Source: Polaromonas jejuensis NBRC 106434
Lineage (GTDB): Bacteria; Pseudomonadota; Gammaproteobacteria; Burkholderiales; Burkholderiaceae_C
Direction of reading: 5' to 3'
Assembly (NCBI RefSeq): GCF_001598235.1
Contig: NZ_BCYO01000010.1
Location: forward strand, 62,001-126,000
DNA: 64,000 bases
The notes under the pieces are model-generated. The model saw nothing but the letters and a program-made list of their open reading frames with translations, was not told the DNA's origin and did no database searches. Below are positions 28,382 through 36,575 of this stretch, one piece after another. Each line of letters starts with the position of its first letter. Position 1 is the stretch's first letter. The translations under genes were made by a program, and so were the position numbers.

Positions 28382-28536
28382 GGAAAACCTTCTCCAGCCA
28401 TGCATGAAATGTCCTGTTTCCCGCCTGAATCGTCGGTTGCCCTTTGCGGGGGTGAGAAACAGAATCCAGCACTCAAGGCCACGGGGCTGAACGGCTGAAC
28501 AGCCCTGGCGCCTATACATCGACAGAGGAGACAACA

Positions 28537-28644
28537 ATGACTCAATGGAATGCTCTTTATTTCATAGCTGACTGCGCAGGTGCAGCAAGGGCAAGGGCCG
28601 GATTTTCCTGTAAGCCTGGGGTGCGGCCCGGGCAGGCGGCCTGA
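28537..28644 (+). other. 35-codon ORF with strong ribosome site, overlapping a repeat
   Basis: GAGGAGAC precedes the ATG at 28537, the same leader style as livK. The encoded 35 residues (MTQWNALYFIADCAG...) resemble nothing I know. Most of the ORF is the repeat at 28551-28610. It could be the start of a lost gene, disrupted by the repeat, or a leader ORF for the SDR that starts 3 bp later. Confidence 0.35.
28551..28610 (+). repeat. Short interspersed repeat copy before the SDR gene
   Basis: TGCTCTTTATTTCATAGCTG, then TGCGCAGG, then CAAGGGC, then GGCCGGATTTTCC. The blocks are in the same order and spacing as the copies at 8005 and 22793. Confidence 0.65.
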
Positions 28645-28647
28645 ACC

Positions 28648-29481
28648 ATGGCGGCTTCTAATGCAAAACCTGGCCTGACGGCGGCGGTGGCCATCGTGAC
28701 CGGCGCGGCCGACGGCATTGGCTGGGCCTGCGCGCAGCGGCTGGCCGCCGACGGCTACCGCGTGGCATTGCTCGATTTGCGCGCCGAAGCGGCTCAGGCG
28801 AGGGCCGCCGAACTGGGGGCTGGGCACCTCGGTCTGGCCTGCAATGTCACGGAGCCCGCCGGCGTGGAAGCCGCGCTTGCCGCCGTGGTGGCGCAATGGG
28901 GCCGCATCGACGTGCTGGTCAATAACGCCGGCATTGGCGACCAGACCGGCGCGACGGTTCAGCAGAACGTTGAAGCCTTTGACCGCGTGCTGGCCGTTCA
29001 TTTGCGTGGCACCTTCCTGATGAGCCAGGCCGTGGCCAGGGTCATGCTGCAGACGGACGCCGTGGCTGGCCGTGGCCGCGGCGCCATCGTCAACCTCGGC
29101 TCGATCGCCAGCGTCACCGGCCTGCCCTCGCGCAATGCCTACAGCGCCGCCAAGGCCGGCGTGCTGGGCATGACGCGGGCCATGGCCAGCGAATGGGCCC
29201 GTGCCGGTATCCGCGTCAACGCCGTGGCCCCGGGCTATGTGCGCACGGCGCTGGTGGCCGAGCTGGAGCGCAAGGGCGCAGTGGACGGCAAGGGGATTGC
29301 CCACCGCACGCCCATGGGCCGCATGGCCGAGCCCGCCGAAATCGCCGAAGCGATTGCCTTCCTCGCCTCAGCGCGTGCCAGCTACATCACCGGAGCTGTG
29401 CTTCCCGTGGACGGTGGCTGGACCACCTTTGGCGCGCCCGAGTCCGCGCTGCCGGAGCTCGCCGAAGCGGCCGGGTCATGA
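28648..29481 (+). CDS. SDR oxidoreductase
   Basis: This 277-aa short-chain dehydrogenase has TGAADGIG (NAD loop), NNAG, a Ser in NLGSIASVTG and the YSAAK motif, followed by PGYVRTAL and the C-terminal PVDGGWTTFG. All catalytic residues are present. It is in the plus-strand operon between flavoprotein paralogue 3 and livH (31 bp to livH). It probably oxidises or reduces a ring hydroxyl or ketone in the pathway. The ATG at 28648 gives the natural N-terminus; no strong ribosome site precedes it, so coupling to the short ORF upstream is possible. Confidence 0.9.
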   Translation: MAASNAKPGLTAAVAIVTGAADGIGWACAQRLAADGYRVALLDLRAEAAQARAAELGAGHLGLACNVTEPAGVEAALAAVVAQWGRIDVLVNNAGIGDQTGATVQQNVEAFDRVLAVHLRGTFLMSQAVARVMLQTDAVAGRGRGAIVNLGSIASVTGLPSRNAYSAAKAGVLGMTRAMASEWARAGIRVNAVAPGYVRTALVAELERKGAVDGKGIAHRTPMGRMAEPAEIAEAIAFLASARASYITGAVLPVDGGWTTFGAPESALPELAEAAGS

Positions 29482-29512
29482 GCCCTTTGTTTCAATCCGA
29501 GGAGACACACTG

Positions 29513-30364
29513 ATGTTGACCATCAACCTGTTCAACGGCCTGGTCTACGGTGCATTGCTGATCGTGATGTGTTCCGGCCTGGCGCTGATTTACGGCCTGC
29601 GCCGCGTGGTGAATTTCGCCCACGGTTCGCTCTACATGCTGGGCGCTTACCTGGGCTACTCGATTGCGGCCCACAGCAATTTCTGGGTCGCCCTGGTGGC
29701 CGCGCCCGCGGTGATGGCCTTGTTCGGCGTGCTGCTGGACCGCTATGGCTTTCGGCTGCTGCAGGACCGCGACCCGCTGACCGTGGTGCTGGTGACCTTC
29801 GGCCTTTTGCTGGTGATCGAGGACTTTGTGCAAACCGTCTGGGGCAAGAGCAACCTCTCGGTGCCCGTCCCCGAGGCGCTCAATGTCTCCGTCCATCTGT
29901 TTGGCACGGCGCTGCCGGCCTACCGCATCGGCGTGATCGGCGTGGGCGTGTGCGTGGCGCTGGGCCTGACCTTGTGGCTGCGGCTTTCCAAGGTCGGCCT
30001 GTTCGTGCGCGCCGCCAGTACCGACCCCACCACCACCGCCATGCAGGGCGTCAACACCGATGCGCTGAGCGCCGGCGTGGTGGGCCTGGGCACGGCGCTG
30101 GCCGGCCTGGCCGGTGTGGTCGCCGCGCCGTTTCTGTCGCTGTCCCCGTCCATGAGCAGCGACGTGATCATCGATTCCTTCGTGGTGGTGGTCGTGGGCG
30201 GGCTCGGCTCGCTGGCTGGCGCCTTCATCGCCGCCATGGTGCTGGGCATGGTCCAGTCGCTCGGTGCGGTCTATCTGCCCGACCTGTCGGCCGTGCTGCC
30301 CTTCGTGATCATGGTCGCCATCCTGATCTGGAAACCCTCCGGTTTCGCCGGCAGCCGCACCTGA
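29513..30364 (+). CDS. livH: Branched-chain-type ABC transporter permease LivH
   Basis: This 283-aa inner-membrane protein starts at the ATG at 29513, preceded by GAGGAGAC. It has about eight hydrophobic segments and the LivH core NGLVYGALLIVMCSGLALIYGLRRVVNFAHGSLYMLGAY and VVVVVGGLGSLAGAFIAA. It is the first gene of a complete livHMGFK set embedded in the catabolic island. In Comamonadaceae such sets often import aromatic or alicyclic acids rather than amino acids, so the gene name reflects the family only. Confidence 0.92.
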   Translation: MLTINLFNGLVYGALLIVMCSGLALIYGLRRVVNFAHGSLYMLGAYLGYSIAAHSNFWVALVAAPAVMALFGVLLDRYGFRLLQDRDPLTVVLVTFGLLLVIEDFVQTVWGKSNLSVPVPEALNVSVHLFGTALPAYRIGVIGVGVCVALGLTLWLRLSKVGLFVRAASTDPTTTAMQGVNTDALSAGVVGLGTALAGLAGVVAAPFLSLSPSMSSDVIIDSFVVVVVGGLGSLAGAFIAAMVLGMVQSLGAVYLPDLSAVLPFVIMVAILIWKPSGFAGSRT

Positions 30365-30378
30365 AGAGAGGAAATCCC

Positions 30379-31359
30379 ATGTCGATTCAACGTATTGGCC
30401 TGAGCACCGTCGGTGCGCTGGCGCTGGGGGCGGTGGTGGCGGTCTTCGTCAGCTCCGGCACCATCCTGTCGCTGCTGACACAGGCCATCATTTACGCGGT
30501 GTTTGCCACCGGTGTGGGCCTGCTGCTGCGGCAAAACGGCATGGTCAGTTTCGGTCATGCCCTGTTCTTTGGCTTCTCGGGCTATGCCGTCGGCATCCTG
30601 CTGCAACTCCGGCTGATGCCCGCGGAAGCCGCCATTGCGCTCACGCTGGTGGGCATGGTGCTGGCGGCCTTTCTCATGGGGCTGGTCATTGTGCGGGTGC
30701 CGGGCGTGGCCTTTGGCATGCTCACTCTGGCGGTCGGCCAGATGTTCTTTTTGACCGCCTCGCGTTCGCGCGGCCTGACCGGCGGCGCCGACGGCATGAA
30801 CGTGGACTGGCCCAGCACCCTGTTTGGCGTTTCCACCGCGCAACTGCTCAAGCCCAGCAGCATGTTTCTGATCTGCTGGAGCACGCTGATAGTCGTCTTG
30901 CTGCTGTTGGCGCTGCTGCTGCGCAGCCGCTTCGGCAGCATCACCGAGGCCGTGCGTGACAACGAGGAACGTGCCCGCTTCATTGGCATACGCACGCTGT
31001 TGCCGCGCGCGGCGGTCTATGCCCTGTCCGCCGGGGTGGCCGGGGTGGCGGGGCTGTTGTCGGCGCTGAACACCGGCTTTGTCTCTCCGGAAAACCTGCA
31101 CTGGAGCGTCTCCGGCGTGGCCTTGATGATGGTCGTGGTCGGCGGCAGCAAGGCGCTGTGGGGCCCGGCCCTGGGGGCGGTGGTTTACTTCCTGGCCAAA
31201 GACGTGCTGGGTGAGCACGCCACCCACTGGATGGCCATTTTCGGCATCGCCTTGATCAGCGTGATCGTGTTTTCACCAACCGGCATCGCCGGGGCGCTGG
31301 AGCGGCTGATCAAGGGCAAGAAGGCCCTGCCTGCGGCCCAGCCCGCAGGCGCGCACTGA
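30379..31359 (+). CDS. livM: Branched-chain-type ABC transporter permease LivM
   Basis: This 326-aa membrane protein has the LivM features NGMVSFGHALFFGFSGYAVG, the coupling segment SRFGSITEAVRDNEERARFIGI and VVVGGSKALWGPALGA. It starts at the ATG at 30379 with GAGAGGAAA upstream, 14 bp after livH. It forms the membrane channel with LivH. It ends 12 bp before livG. Substrate specificity is set by the binding protein encoded downstream. Confidence 0.92.
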   Translation: MSIQRIGLSTVGALALGAVVAVFVSSGTILSLLTQAIIYAVFATGVGLLLRQNGMVSFGHALFFGFSGYAVGILLQLRLMPAEAAIALTLVGMVLAAFLMGLVIVRVPGVAFGMLTLAVGQMFFLTASRSRGLTGGADGMNVDWPSTLFGVSTAQLLKPSSMFLICWSTLIVVLLLLALLLRSRFGSITEAVRDNEERARFIGIRTLLPRAAVYALSAGVAGVAGLLSALNTGFVSPENLHWSVSGVALMMVVVGGSKALWGPALGAVVYFLAKDVLGEHATHWMAIFGIALISVIVFSPTGIAGALERLIKGKKALPAAQPAGAH

Positions 31360-31371
31360 GAGGAAACTGTG

Positions 31372-32091
31372 ATGAGCGAATTTGTATTGCAGGCCGAGGA
31401 CGTGGCCATTCACTATGGCGGCGTCAAGGCGGTGGATGGCGTTTCCCTCACGCTGGGGCGCGGTCAGATCCGTGGCCTGATCGGACCCAACGGCGCCGGC
31501 AAATCCACGGTGATCGATGCCATCACCGGCCGCACCCGCCTGACACGCGGCAAGGTATTTCTGGGGGGGCAGGACGTGAGCGCACTCGGTGCCACGGAAC
31601 GCCGCATGCGCGGCCTGTCGCGCAGCTTCCAGCGCACCAGCATCTTCGGCCAGATGCCCGTGCGCAAGCAGGTGGAGCTGGCCGCCTACAAGATGGGCGT
31701 GGCCGACTCCGGCGCGGATGCCGATGCGGTACTCCGTGAACTTGACCTGATGCCGATGGCCGAGGTCATTGCCGAAGACCTGGGCTATGGCCAGCAGCGC
31801 CGCCTGGATCTGGCGCTGGCCCTGGTGGGGCGCCCCAGTGTGCTGCTGCTGGACGAGCCGATGGCGGGGCTGTCGGTCAAGGAGTCGCACGACCTGGCCA
31901 AGCACCTCAAGGCGCTGACCTCGCGCTGGGATGTGTCGGTGCTGCTGGTCGAGCATGACATGGATGTGGTGTTCGGCATTTCCGATGTCGTGACCGTTTT
32001 TGAATTGGGCCGCGTCATCGCCAGTGGCGAGCCAGCCGGCGTGCGCGCCGATCCGCGCGTGCGTGAAGCCTACCTCGGGAGTGCCGCATGA
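31372..32091 (+). CDS. livG: Branched-chain-type ABC transporter ATPase LivG
   Basis: This protein has 239 aa from the ATG at 31372; a GTG lies directly before it. The Walker A motif is GPNGAGKST. Walker B is VLLLDEPMAGLS, preceded by the signature-like LGYGQQRRLDLALAL, which lacks the exact LSGGQ form, as is common in LivG. The H-loop is LVEHDMDVV. It is a cytoplasmic ATPase that pairs with LivF. Its stop codon overlaps the ATG of a 25-codon mini-ORF (ATGA). Confidence 0.92.
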   Translation: MSEFVLQAEDVAIHYGGVKAVDGVSLTLGRGQIRGLIGPNGAGKSTVIDAITGRTRLTRGKVFLGGQDVSALGATERRMRGLSRSFQRTSIFGQMPVRKQVELAAYKMGVADSGADADAVLRELDLMPMAEVIAEDLGYGQQRRLDLALALVGRPSVLLLDEPMAGLSVKESHDLAKHLKALTSRWDVSVLLVEHDMDVVFGISDVVTVFELGRVIASGEPAGVRADPRVREAYLGSAA

Positions 32092-32165
32092 GCGCAGCGC
32101 AGAACCGCTTCAAGCCAACGAACAGCGAGCACACGAAGGTGACGAGCGTGAGGGCAGCCCAATGA
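32088..32165 (+). other. 25-codon mini-ORF coupling livG to livF
   Basis: ATG at 32088 overlaps the livG stop (ATGA). Its TGA at 32163-32165 overlaps the livF ATG at 32162 (ATGA). The sequence (about 74 bp) looks like an interspersed repeat (GAGCGCAGCG, GAGCACACGAAGGTGACGAG). The encoded peptide is short and charged and may only serve ribosome passage from livG to livF. Confidence 0.5.
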
Positions 32166-32866
32166 ACGCCTTGCTGAAACTCGACCGGGTCAATGCCTTC
32201 TACGGCTCGGCCCATATCCTGCACAACCTGAGCCTGACAGTGAAGCCCGGCGAGCGCGTGGCGCTGGTCGGTCGCAACGGTGTCGGCAAGACCACGGTGG
32301 TCAACACCATCCTGGGGCTGGCGGCATTGCGCGGCGGGCAAATCCATCTGGGCGCGCATCACCTGGCGAGGCCGCGTCCCTACGTGGCGGCCCAGCATGG
32401 CATTGTGGTGGTGCCGCAGGGACGGCGCATCGTGGCCAACCTGAGCGTGGAGGAAAACCTGCACCTGGGTGCCGCCGTGGGCCGCAAGGGCCCCTGGACG
32501 GTGCCCGAGATCTACAAGCTGTTTCCCATCCTGCAGGAGCGCGCCCATACGCCGGGAACGGCCCTGTCGGGCGGCCAGCAGCAGATGCTGGCGGTCGGCC
32601 GGGCGCTGATGGCCAACCCCTCGCTGATCCTGCTGGACGAGCCCACCGAGGGTCTGGCGCCGGTGATCGTGGACCAGCTCGCAGACATCTTCAACCGGGT
32701 GGCGGCCCAGGGGACGGCGCTGCTGCTCATCGAGCAGAACATGAGCCTGGTGGTGCGTGTGGCCGAGCGCTACTGCGCCATGGCCAAGGGCGCGGTGGTG
32801 GCCGAAGGCCCGGTGGAGAACTCGCGCGCCAGCCTGCACGACCTTGAAGCCCACGTGATGGTTTGA
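32162..32866 (+). CDS. livF: Branched-chain-type ABC transporter ATPase LivF
   Basis: This protein has 234 aa from the ATG at 32162. It has Walker A GRNGVGKTT, signature ALSGGQQQMLAVGRALM, Walker B LILLDEPTEGLAP and H-loop LIEQNMSLVV. The frame is open upstream through a repeat, but alignment with the family begins at MNALLKLDRVNAFYGSAHIL. A mini-ORF with ATGA junctions links it to livG. A hairpin with a T-run follows the gene and may lower read-through into livK. Confidence 0.92.
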   Translation: MNALLKLDRVNAFYGSAHILHNLSLTVKPGERVALVGRNGVGKTTVVNTILGLAALRGGQIHLGAHHLARPRPYVAAQHGIVVVPQGRRIVANLSVEENLHLGAAVGRKGPWTVPEIYKLFPILQERAHTPGTALSGGQQQMLAVGRALMANPSLILLDEPTEGLAPVIVDQLADIFNRVAAQGTALLLIEQNMSLVVRVAERYCAMAKGAVVAEGPVENSRASLHDLEAHVMV

Positions 32867-32887
32867 TTTTTTCGGCAAGTATCGGAC

Positions 32888-32909
32888 GCCGGACCGTTTC
32901 CGGCTTTTT
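32888..32909 (+). terminator. Hairpin with T-run between livF and livK (attenuator-like)
   Basis: GCCGGA (32888-32893) and TCCGGC (32899-32904) are separated by a 5-base loop and followed by T5. The short stem suggests partial termination or an mRNA stability element. livK starts 19 bp later. Confidence 0.6.
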
Positions 32910-32927
32910 GATTCAGGAGACAACAGC

Positions 32928-34118
32928 ATGTTCAAAATGACACCCCTGCAGCGTTCGCTCGCCGCTCTGGCAATGACGGCGGCCTTGCCTCTGTCGGTTC
33001 TGGCGCAGGGCAAGGAGCCGGTCAAGGTCGGTCTGGTTTCGTCCAAGTCCGGCGTCTTTGCCCAGCAGGGCGAGGAAGTGATGCGTGCGGTCCAGTTCGC
33101 CATCGATGAAGCCAACGCCAAGGGCGGCGTGGACGGCCGCAAGGTCGAAGTGCAGATCGCCGATGACGAGGGAACGCCGGATGCCGGACGCCGTGTTGCC
33201 GAAAAGCTGGCCCGCGACGGCCACAACCTGCTGATAGGCGCCATTCCTTCCTCCATCTCGCTGGCCATCGCCCAGAACCTGGATCGCTGGGACGCCGCCT
33301 ACTTCGTGGTGGCCAGCAAGTCCGACAAGCTCACCGGCGACACCTGCAAGCCGCGCAGCTTCCGCACCAACCATTCGGACGCCATGGACATCGCCATGAT
33401 CAACGAGTGGGCCAAGAGCGTGAAGGGCAAGAACTTCGCCGTGCTGGGTGCGGACTACGTGTGGGGCCGTGACTCGGGCGAATCCTTCAAAAAGGCCATC
33501 GAAGCGTCTGGCCGAAGCGTGCCGCTGTCCCTGTATGCCCCGCTGGGTACCAAGGACTTCTCGCCCTACATCGCCCAGCTCAAGGCCGCCAACCCGGACG
33601 CCATCTGGGTGGCCGAGACTGGCCGCGATGCCATTGCCTTCATCAAGCAAGCCGAAGAATTTGGCCTGATCCCCAAGACCCAGCTGATCGGTCATGCGCT
33701 GATCCAGAACTTCATGATCAATGCCACCGGCAAGGCGCTGGAAGGAACGCCGGGCAACACGGCTTACACGGCCGACCTTGACAACCCGCGCAACAAGGCC
33801 TTCGTCGCGGCCTGGAAGGCCAGGTTCAATCGCCTGCCCACCGACAACGAAGGCCAGGCCTACAACGGCACCCAGATCATGTTCGACGGCGTGAAGCTGG
33901 CCAAGAGCGTCAAGCCGGCGGACGTGAGCAAGGCCCTGCGCGGCGCCCCGCTCGACACCATTTACGGCAATGTCACCATGCGGGCTGCCGACAACCAGCT
34001 GCTGCTGCCCAACTACGTGGCACGGGCCAAAATGGTGGATGGCGCGCTGCGCCCGGTGATCGAGCATATCTTCCCGCCTTCCCTGACGCCAGCAGCTTCG
34101 CCGCTGTGCAAGATGTAA
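32928..34118 (+). CDS. livK: Liv-type periplasmic substrate-binding protein
   Basis: This 396-aa protein has a signal peptide (residues about 1-26, ending VLAQG). The type I periplasmic-binding fold begins VKVGLVSSKSGVFAQQGEEVMRAVQFAIDEANAKGGVDGRKVEVQIADDEG. A strong site (AGGAGACAACAGC) precedes the ATG at 32928. It is the last gene of the transporter set and determines its substrate. The family includes binders of amino acids, amides, aromatic acids and alicyclic acids. Context favours an organic acid of the island pathway. Confidence 0.9.
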   Translation: MFKMTPLQRSLAALAMTAALPLSVLAQGKEPVKVGLVSSKSGVFAQQGEEVMRAVQFAIDEANAKGGVDGRKVEVQIADDEGTPDAGRRVAEKLARDGHNLLIGAIPSSISLAIAQNLDRWDAAYFVVASKSDKLTGDTCKPRSFRTNHSDAMDIAMINEWAKSVKGKNFAVLGADYVWGRDSGESFKKAIEASGRSVPLSLYAPLGTKDFSPYIAQLKAANPDAIWVAETGRDAIAFIKQAEEFGLIPKTQLIGHALIQNFMINATGKALEGTPGNTAYTADLDNPRNKAFVAAWKARFNRLPTDNEGQAYNGTQIMFDGVKLAKSVKPADVSKALRGAPLDTIYGNVTMRAADNQLLLPNYVARAKMVDGALRPVIEHIFPPSLTPAASPLCKM

Positions 34119-34127
34119 GAGCCGGGC

Positions 34128-34553
34128 ATGCCGCACATCCAGATTGAATACACCGCCAACCTGGAGGGGGCGGTCGTCGGGGGCGGGCTGGTGGAGGCAA
34201 TCCATCAGGCTGCCGTGGACTCGGGCATTTTTCCGGTCTGGGGCATTCGCACGGTGGCGCGGGCCGTGTCGCACTACCGGGTCGGCAACGGCGATACCGG
34301 CAACGGTTTTGTCCAGGTCGGCGTGCGGATCGCCCCGGGCCGCAACCTGGCGCTGCGCCAGCGCATTGCGCAGGAACTGTTCAGCGCATTTCGGCAGGTC
34401 ATGGCGGGACTGTTCAAGACGCACCGACTGGGTTGTCAGCTGGAGGTCACCGAGTTTGACGCCGATGTGTGCCTCTATCAAAACAACCTGGCCGCTTCCC
34501 GTGACGCAGCCGAGCCGCTCGTGTGCCGGCCGGTGCAGGAGGTGGTGGCATGA
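34128..34553 (+). CDS. CHMI-like tautomerase (5-carboxymethyl-2-hydroxymuconate isomerase family)
   Basis: This 141-aa protein of the tautomerase superfamily has Pro directly after the initiator Met (MPHIQIEYTANLE), as needed for the catalytic N-terminal proline. Arg-containing segments VRIAPGRNLALR and the conserved tail DADVCLYQNNLA match CHMI proteins. CHMI moves a double bond during homoprotocatechuate breakdown. No other hpa gene is present here, so a related keto-enol or double-bond shift on another ring product is more likely. It lies 9 bp after livK and overlaps the next gene by ATGA. Confidence 0.88.
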   Translation: MPHIQIEYTANLEGAVVGGGLVEAIHQAAVDSGIFPVWGIRTVARAVSHYRVGNGDTGNGFVQVGVRIAPGRNLALRQRIAQELFSAFRQVMAGLFKTHRLGCQLEVTEFDADVCLYQNNLAASRDAAEPLVCRPVQEVVA

Positions 34554-35461
34554 AACGGGTACTGGTTACCGGAGGCAGTGGCTTTCTGGGCGCGTGGATT
34601 GTTCGCCGCTTGAGCGCGCGTGGCATTGAGGTGTGCGTGCTGGATATTCATGCCAACCGGCAAACGGTCGCAGCCATCGCGGGCGATGTGGCGCACGGCC
34701 TGGACTGGCATGTGGGCGATATTCGCCGGGCGGACGATGTGCGGCAGGCCCTGCGTGGCTGCGACGGCGTGATCCACCTGGCCGGCGTGCTTACGCCCGA
34801 TTGCAGCGCGAACCCGCTGCGGGGCGCCGAGATCAACCTCATGGGCGCACTGAATGTGTTCGATGCGGCGCAGGCGCAAGGCATTGGCCAGGTGGTGTAT
34901 GCCAGCTCGGCCGGCGTCTACGGTCCGCATGATGCGCAGCACCCGCAACCGGCCACCCACTATGGCGCGTTCAAGCTGGCGGTGGAGGGTTCGGCACGTG
35001 CCTACTGGCATGACCGGGGTCTCGCCAGCATCGGGTTTCGTCCCTTCGTGGTCTATGGTCCCGGCCGTGAAACAGGCGTCAGTGCCGGGCCCAGCCTGGC
35101 GTGTCGCGCGGCCGCTCGTGGCGAGTCCTACACCCTGGGCTATACCGGCGCATCGGGCCTGATTTATGTGGACGATGTCGCTCAGGCCTTTGAGCAGGCC
35201 TTGTTGACGCCGGCACGGGGCGCTTCGGTTTACAACCTGGTCGGGCAGCTGGCCACGGTGGAGGAGGTCATGGCCGAGATACGCCGGCAGGTGCCCGGCG
35301 CCAGGCTGCGGGCCGAAGGTCCTCCCTTGACCATTGCGCCCGGTATTCGCGAAGAGGGGCTGGAGGCGCTGCTGCCCCAGCGCCAGTTCACGAGTCTGGC
35401 GCAAGGCATTGCGGCCACGCTGCAGCATTACCAGCGACCACATCCATTGGCGCATGCCTAA
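34550..35461 (+). CDS. NAD(P)-dependent epimerase/dehydratase (extended SDR)
   Basis: This protein has 303 aa from the ATG at 34550, which overlaps the stop of the tautomerase gene. It has the Rossmann motif VTGGSGFLGAWIVRRL, a Ser in VYASSAGVYG and the catalytic pair in HYGAFK (YxxxK). The family covers sugar epimerases, dehydratases and ring-alcohol dehydrogenases. In this context it may act on a cyclic polyol or a hydroxylated ring. Its activity cannot be told from the sequence alone. It lies 18 bp before the Gfo/Idh gene. Confidence 0.88.
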   Translation: MKRVLVTGGSGFLGAWIVRRLSARGIEVCVLDIHANRQTVAAIAGDVAHGLDWHVGDIRRADDVRQALRGCDGVIHLAGVLTPDCSANPLRGAEINLMGALNVFDAAQAQGIGQVVYASSAGVYGPHDAQHPQPATHYGAFKLAVEGSARAYWHDRGLASIGFRPFVVYGPGRETGVSAGPSLACRAAARGESYTLGYTGASGLIYVDDVAQAFEQALLTPARGASVYNLVGQLATVEEVMAEIRRQVPGARLRAEGPPLTIAPGIREEGLEALLPQRQFTSLAQGIAATLQHYQRPHPLAHA

Positions 35462-35479
35462 CATTCAGGAGACCTTGAC

Positions 35480-36544
35480 ATGAGCAAACTACGTCTGGCC
35501 GTCATTGGTGCGGGCGCGATAGGGCGCACGCACATTGCGCTGGCCCAGGATCACGAACTCTTCGAGCTGGCGGCCATTGTGGATGGCTCCGAGCCCGCGC
35601 AGGCCCTGGCTGCGCAGCTGGGCGTTGCGGCCTACACCGACGCACAGGCCATGCTCACCGCGGTCCGGCCCGATGCCGTCATCGTCGCCACGCCAAATGC
35701 CACCCATGCCGACATCGGCATACAGTGCCTGCAAAATGGGGCGGCCGTGCTGGTGGAAAAGCCGATTACCGACACGCTCGAAGACGCACGCAGGCTGTGC
35801 GAGGCCGCCGAACAGGCGGGTCGTCCCCTGCTGGTGGGCCACCAGCGCCGCTACAACGCCATCCTGCGTGCAGCGCGCAGCATCGTGCAATCGGGGCGCC
35901 TGGGCAAACTCGTCTCGGCCACCGGCATGGCCACCTGGCTCAAGCCCGATCCCTACTTTGACATGACCTGGCGCAGGCATCAGGGCGGCGGCCCCATCCT
36001 CATCAACCTGATCCACGACATTGATTTGCTGCGCTTTCTGATGGGGGACATTGAAAGCGTGCAGGCCAGCAGCGCCAACGCGGTGCGCGGCTTCGAGGTG
36101 GAAGACACCGCCGCCGTCATCCTGCGCTTCAAAAACGGTGCACTGGCCACCATGACAGTGTCAGACTGCAGCACCACCCCCTGGAACTGGGACCTGGCGG
36201 CCGGCGAGTCCGCGCATTACCCGCGCCAGGACGTCAACTCGCACTTCATTTCCGGCACGCACGGCTCGCTCACGCTGCCGCGGCTTGAGGTGTGGGAGTA
36301 CCGCAATGAAAGGGGCTGGCATGAGCCCCTGGCGCAGGAGCGCATCGCCCTGCATGCGTCCAATCCGTATGCGGAGCAGCTGCGGCATTTTCATGCGGTC
36401 ATCCAGGGCCTTGAAGAGCCGGTGTGCAGCGGCCGCGATGCGTTGCGCAGCCTCCAGGCCATTCTCGCCATACGCCGGGCCGCGGCAACCGGTGACATGG
36501 TTCGTCTGGATGACGAAACACGGTCGTACGCAACACCGGCGTGA
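35480..36544 (+). CDS. Gfo/Idh/MocA family oxidoreductase
   Basis: This 354-aa protein has the N-terminal Rossmann motif VIGAGAIGRTHIALAQ (residues 7-22), the catalytic-region motif VEKPITDTLEDA and the C-terminal alpha/beta substrate domain with GGGPILINLIHDIDLLRFL. The family oxidises polyols, inositols and sugars with NAD(P). CAGGAGACC precedes the ATG. With the epimerase and two SDRs it suggests that the pathway substrate has several ring hydroxyl groups. Confidence 0.9.
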   Translation: MSKLRLAVIGAGAIGRTHIALAQDHELFELAAIVDGSEPAQALAAQLGVAAYTDAQAMLTAVRPDAVIVATPNATHADIGIQCLQNGAAVLVEKPITDTLEDARRLCEAAEQAGRPLLVGHQRRYNAILRAARSIVQSGRLGKLVSATGMATWLKPDPYFDMTWRRHQGGGPILINLIHDIDLLRFLMGDIESVQASSANAVRGFEVEDTAAVILRFKNGALATMTVSDCSTTPWNWDLAAGESAHYPRQDVNSHFISGTHGSLTLPRLEVWEYRNERGWHEPLAQERIALHASNPYAEQLRHFHAVIQGLEEPVCSGRDALRSLQAILAIRRAAATGDMVRLDDETRSYATPA

Positions 36545-36575
36545 CCCGCATGGATATTTTTCTGAAGGATTTCTG

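Noticed and set aside
26585..28537. 650-codon minus-strand frame opposite flavoprotein 3
   Set aside because: Shadow of a clear FAD-dependent dehydrogenase; composition is repetitive and non-protein-like.
32913..34481. 522-codon minus-strand frame opposite livK
   Set aside because: Shadow of livK; the plus-strand product has a signal peptide and a full binding-protein fold.
34128..34553. Assigning a homoprotocatechuate (hpa) pathway because of the CHMI-like gene
   Set aside because: No hpa dioxygenase, dehydrogenase or decarboxylase is present nearby, so only the tautomerase fold is supported.
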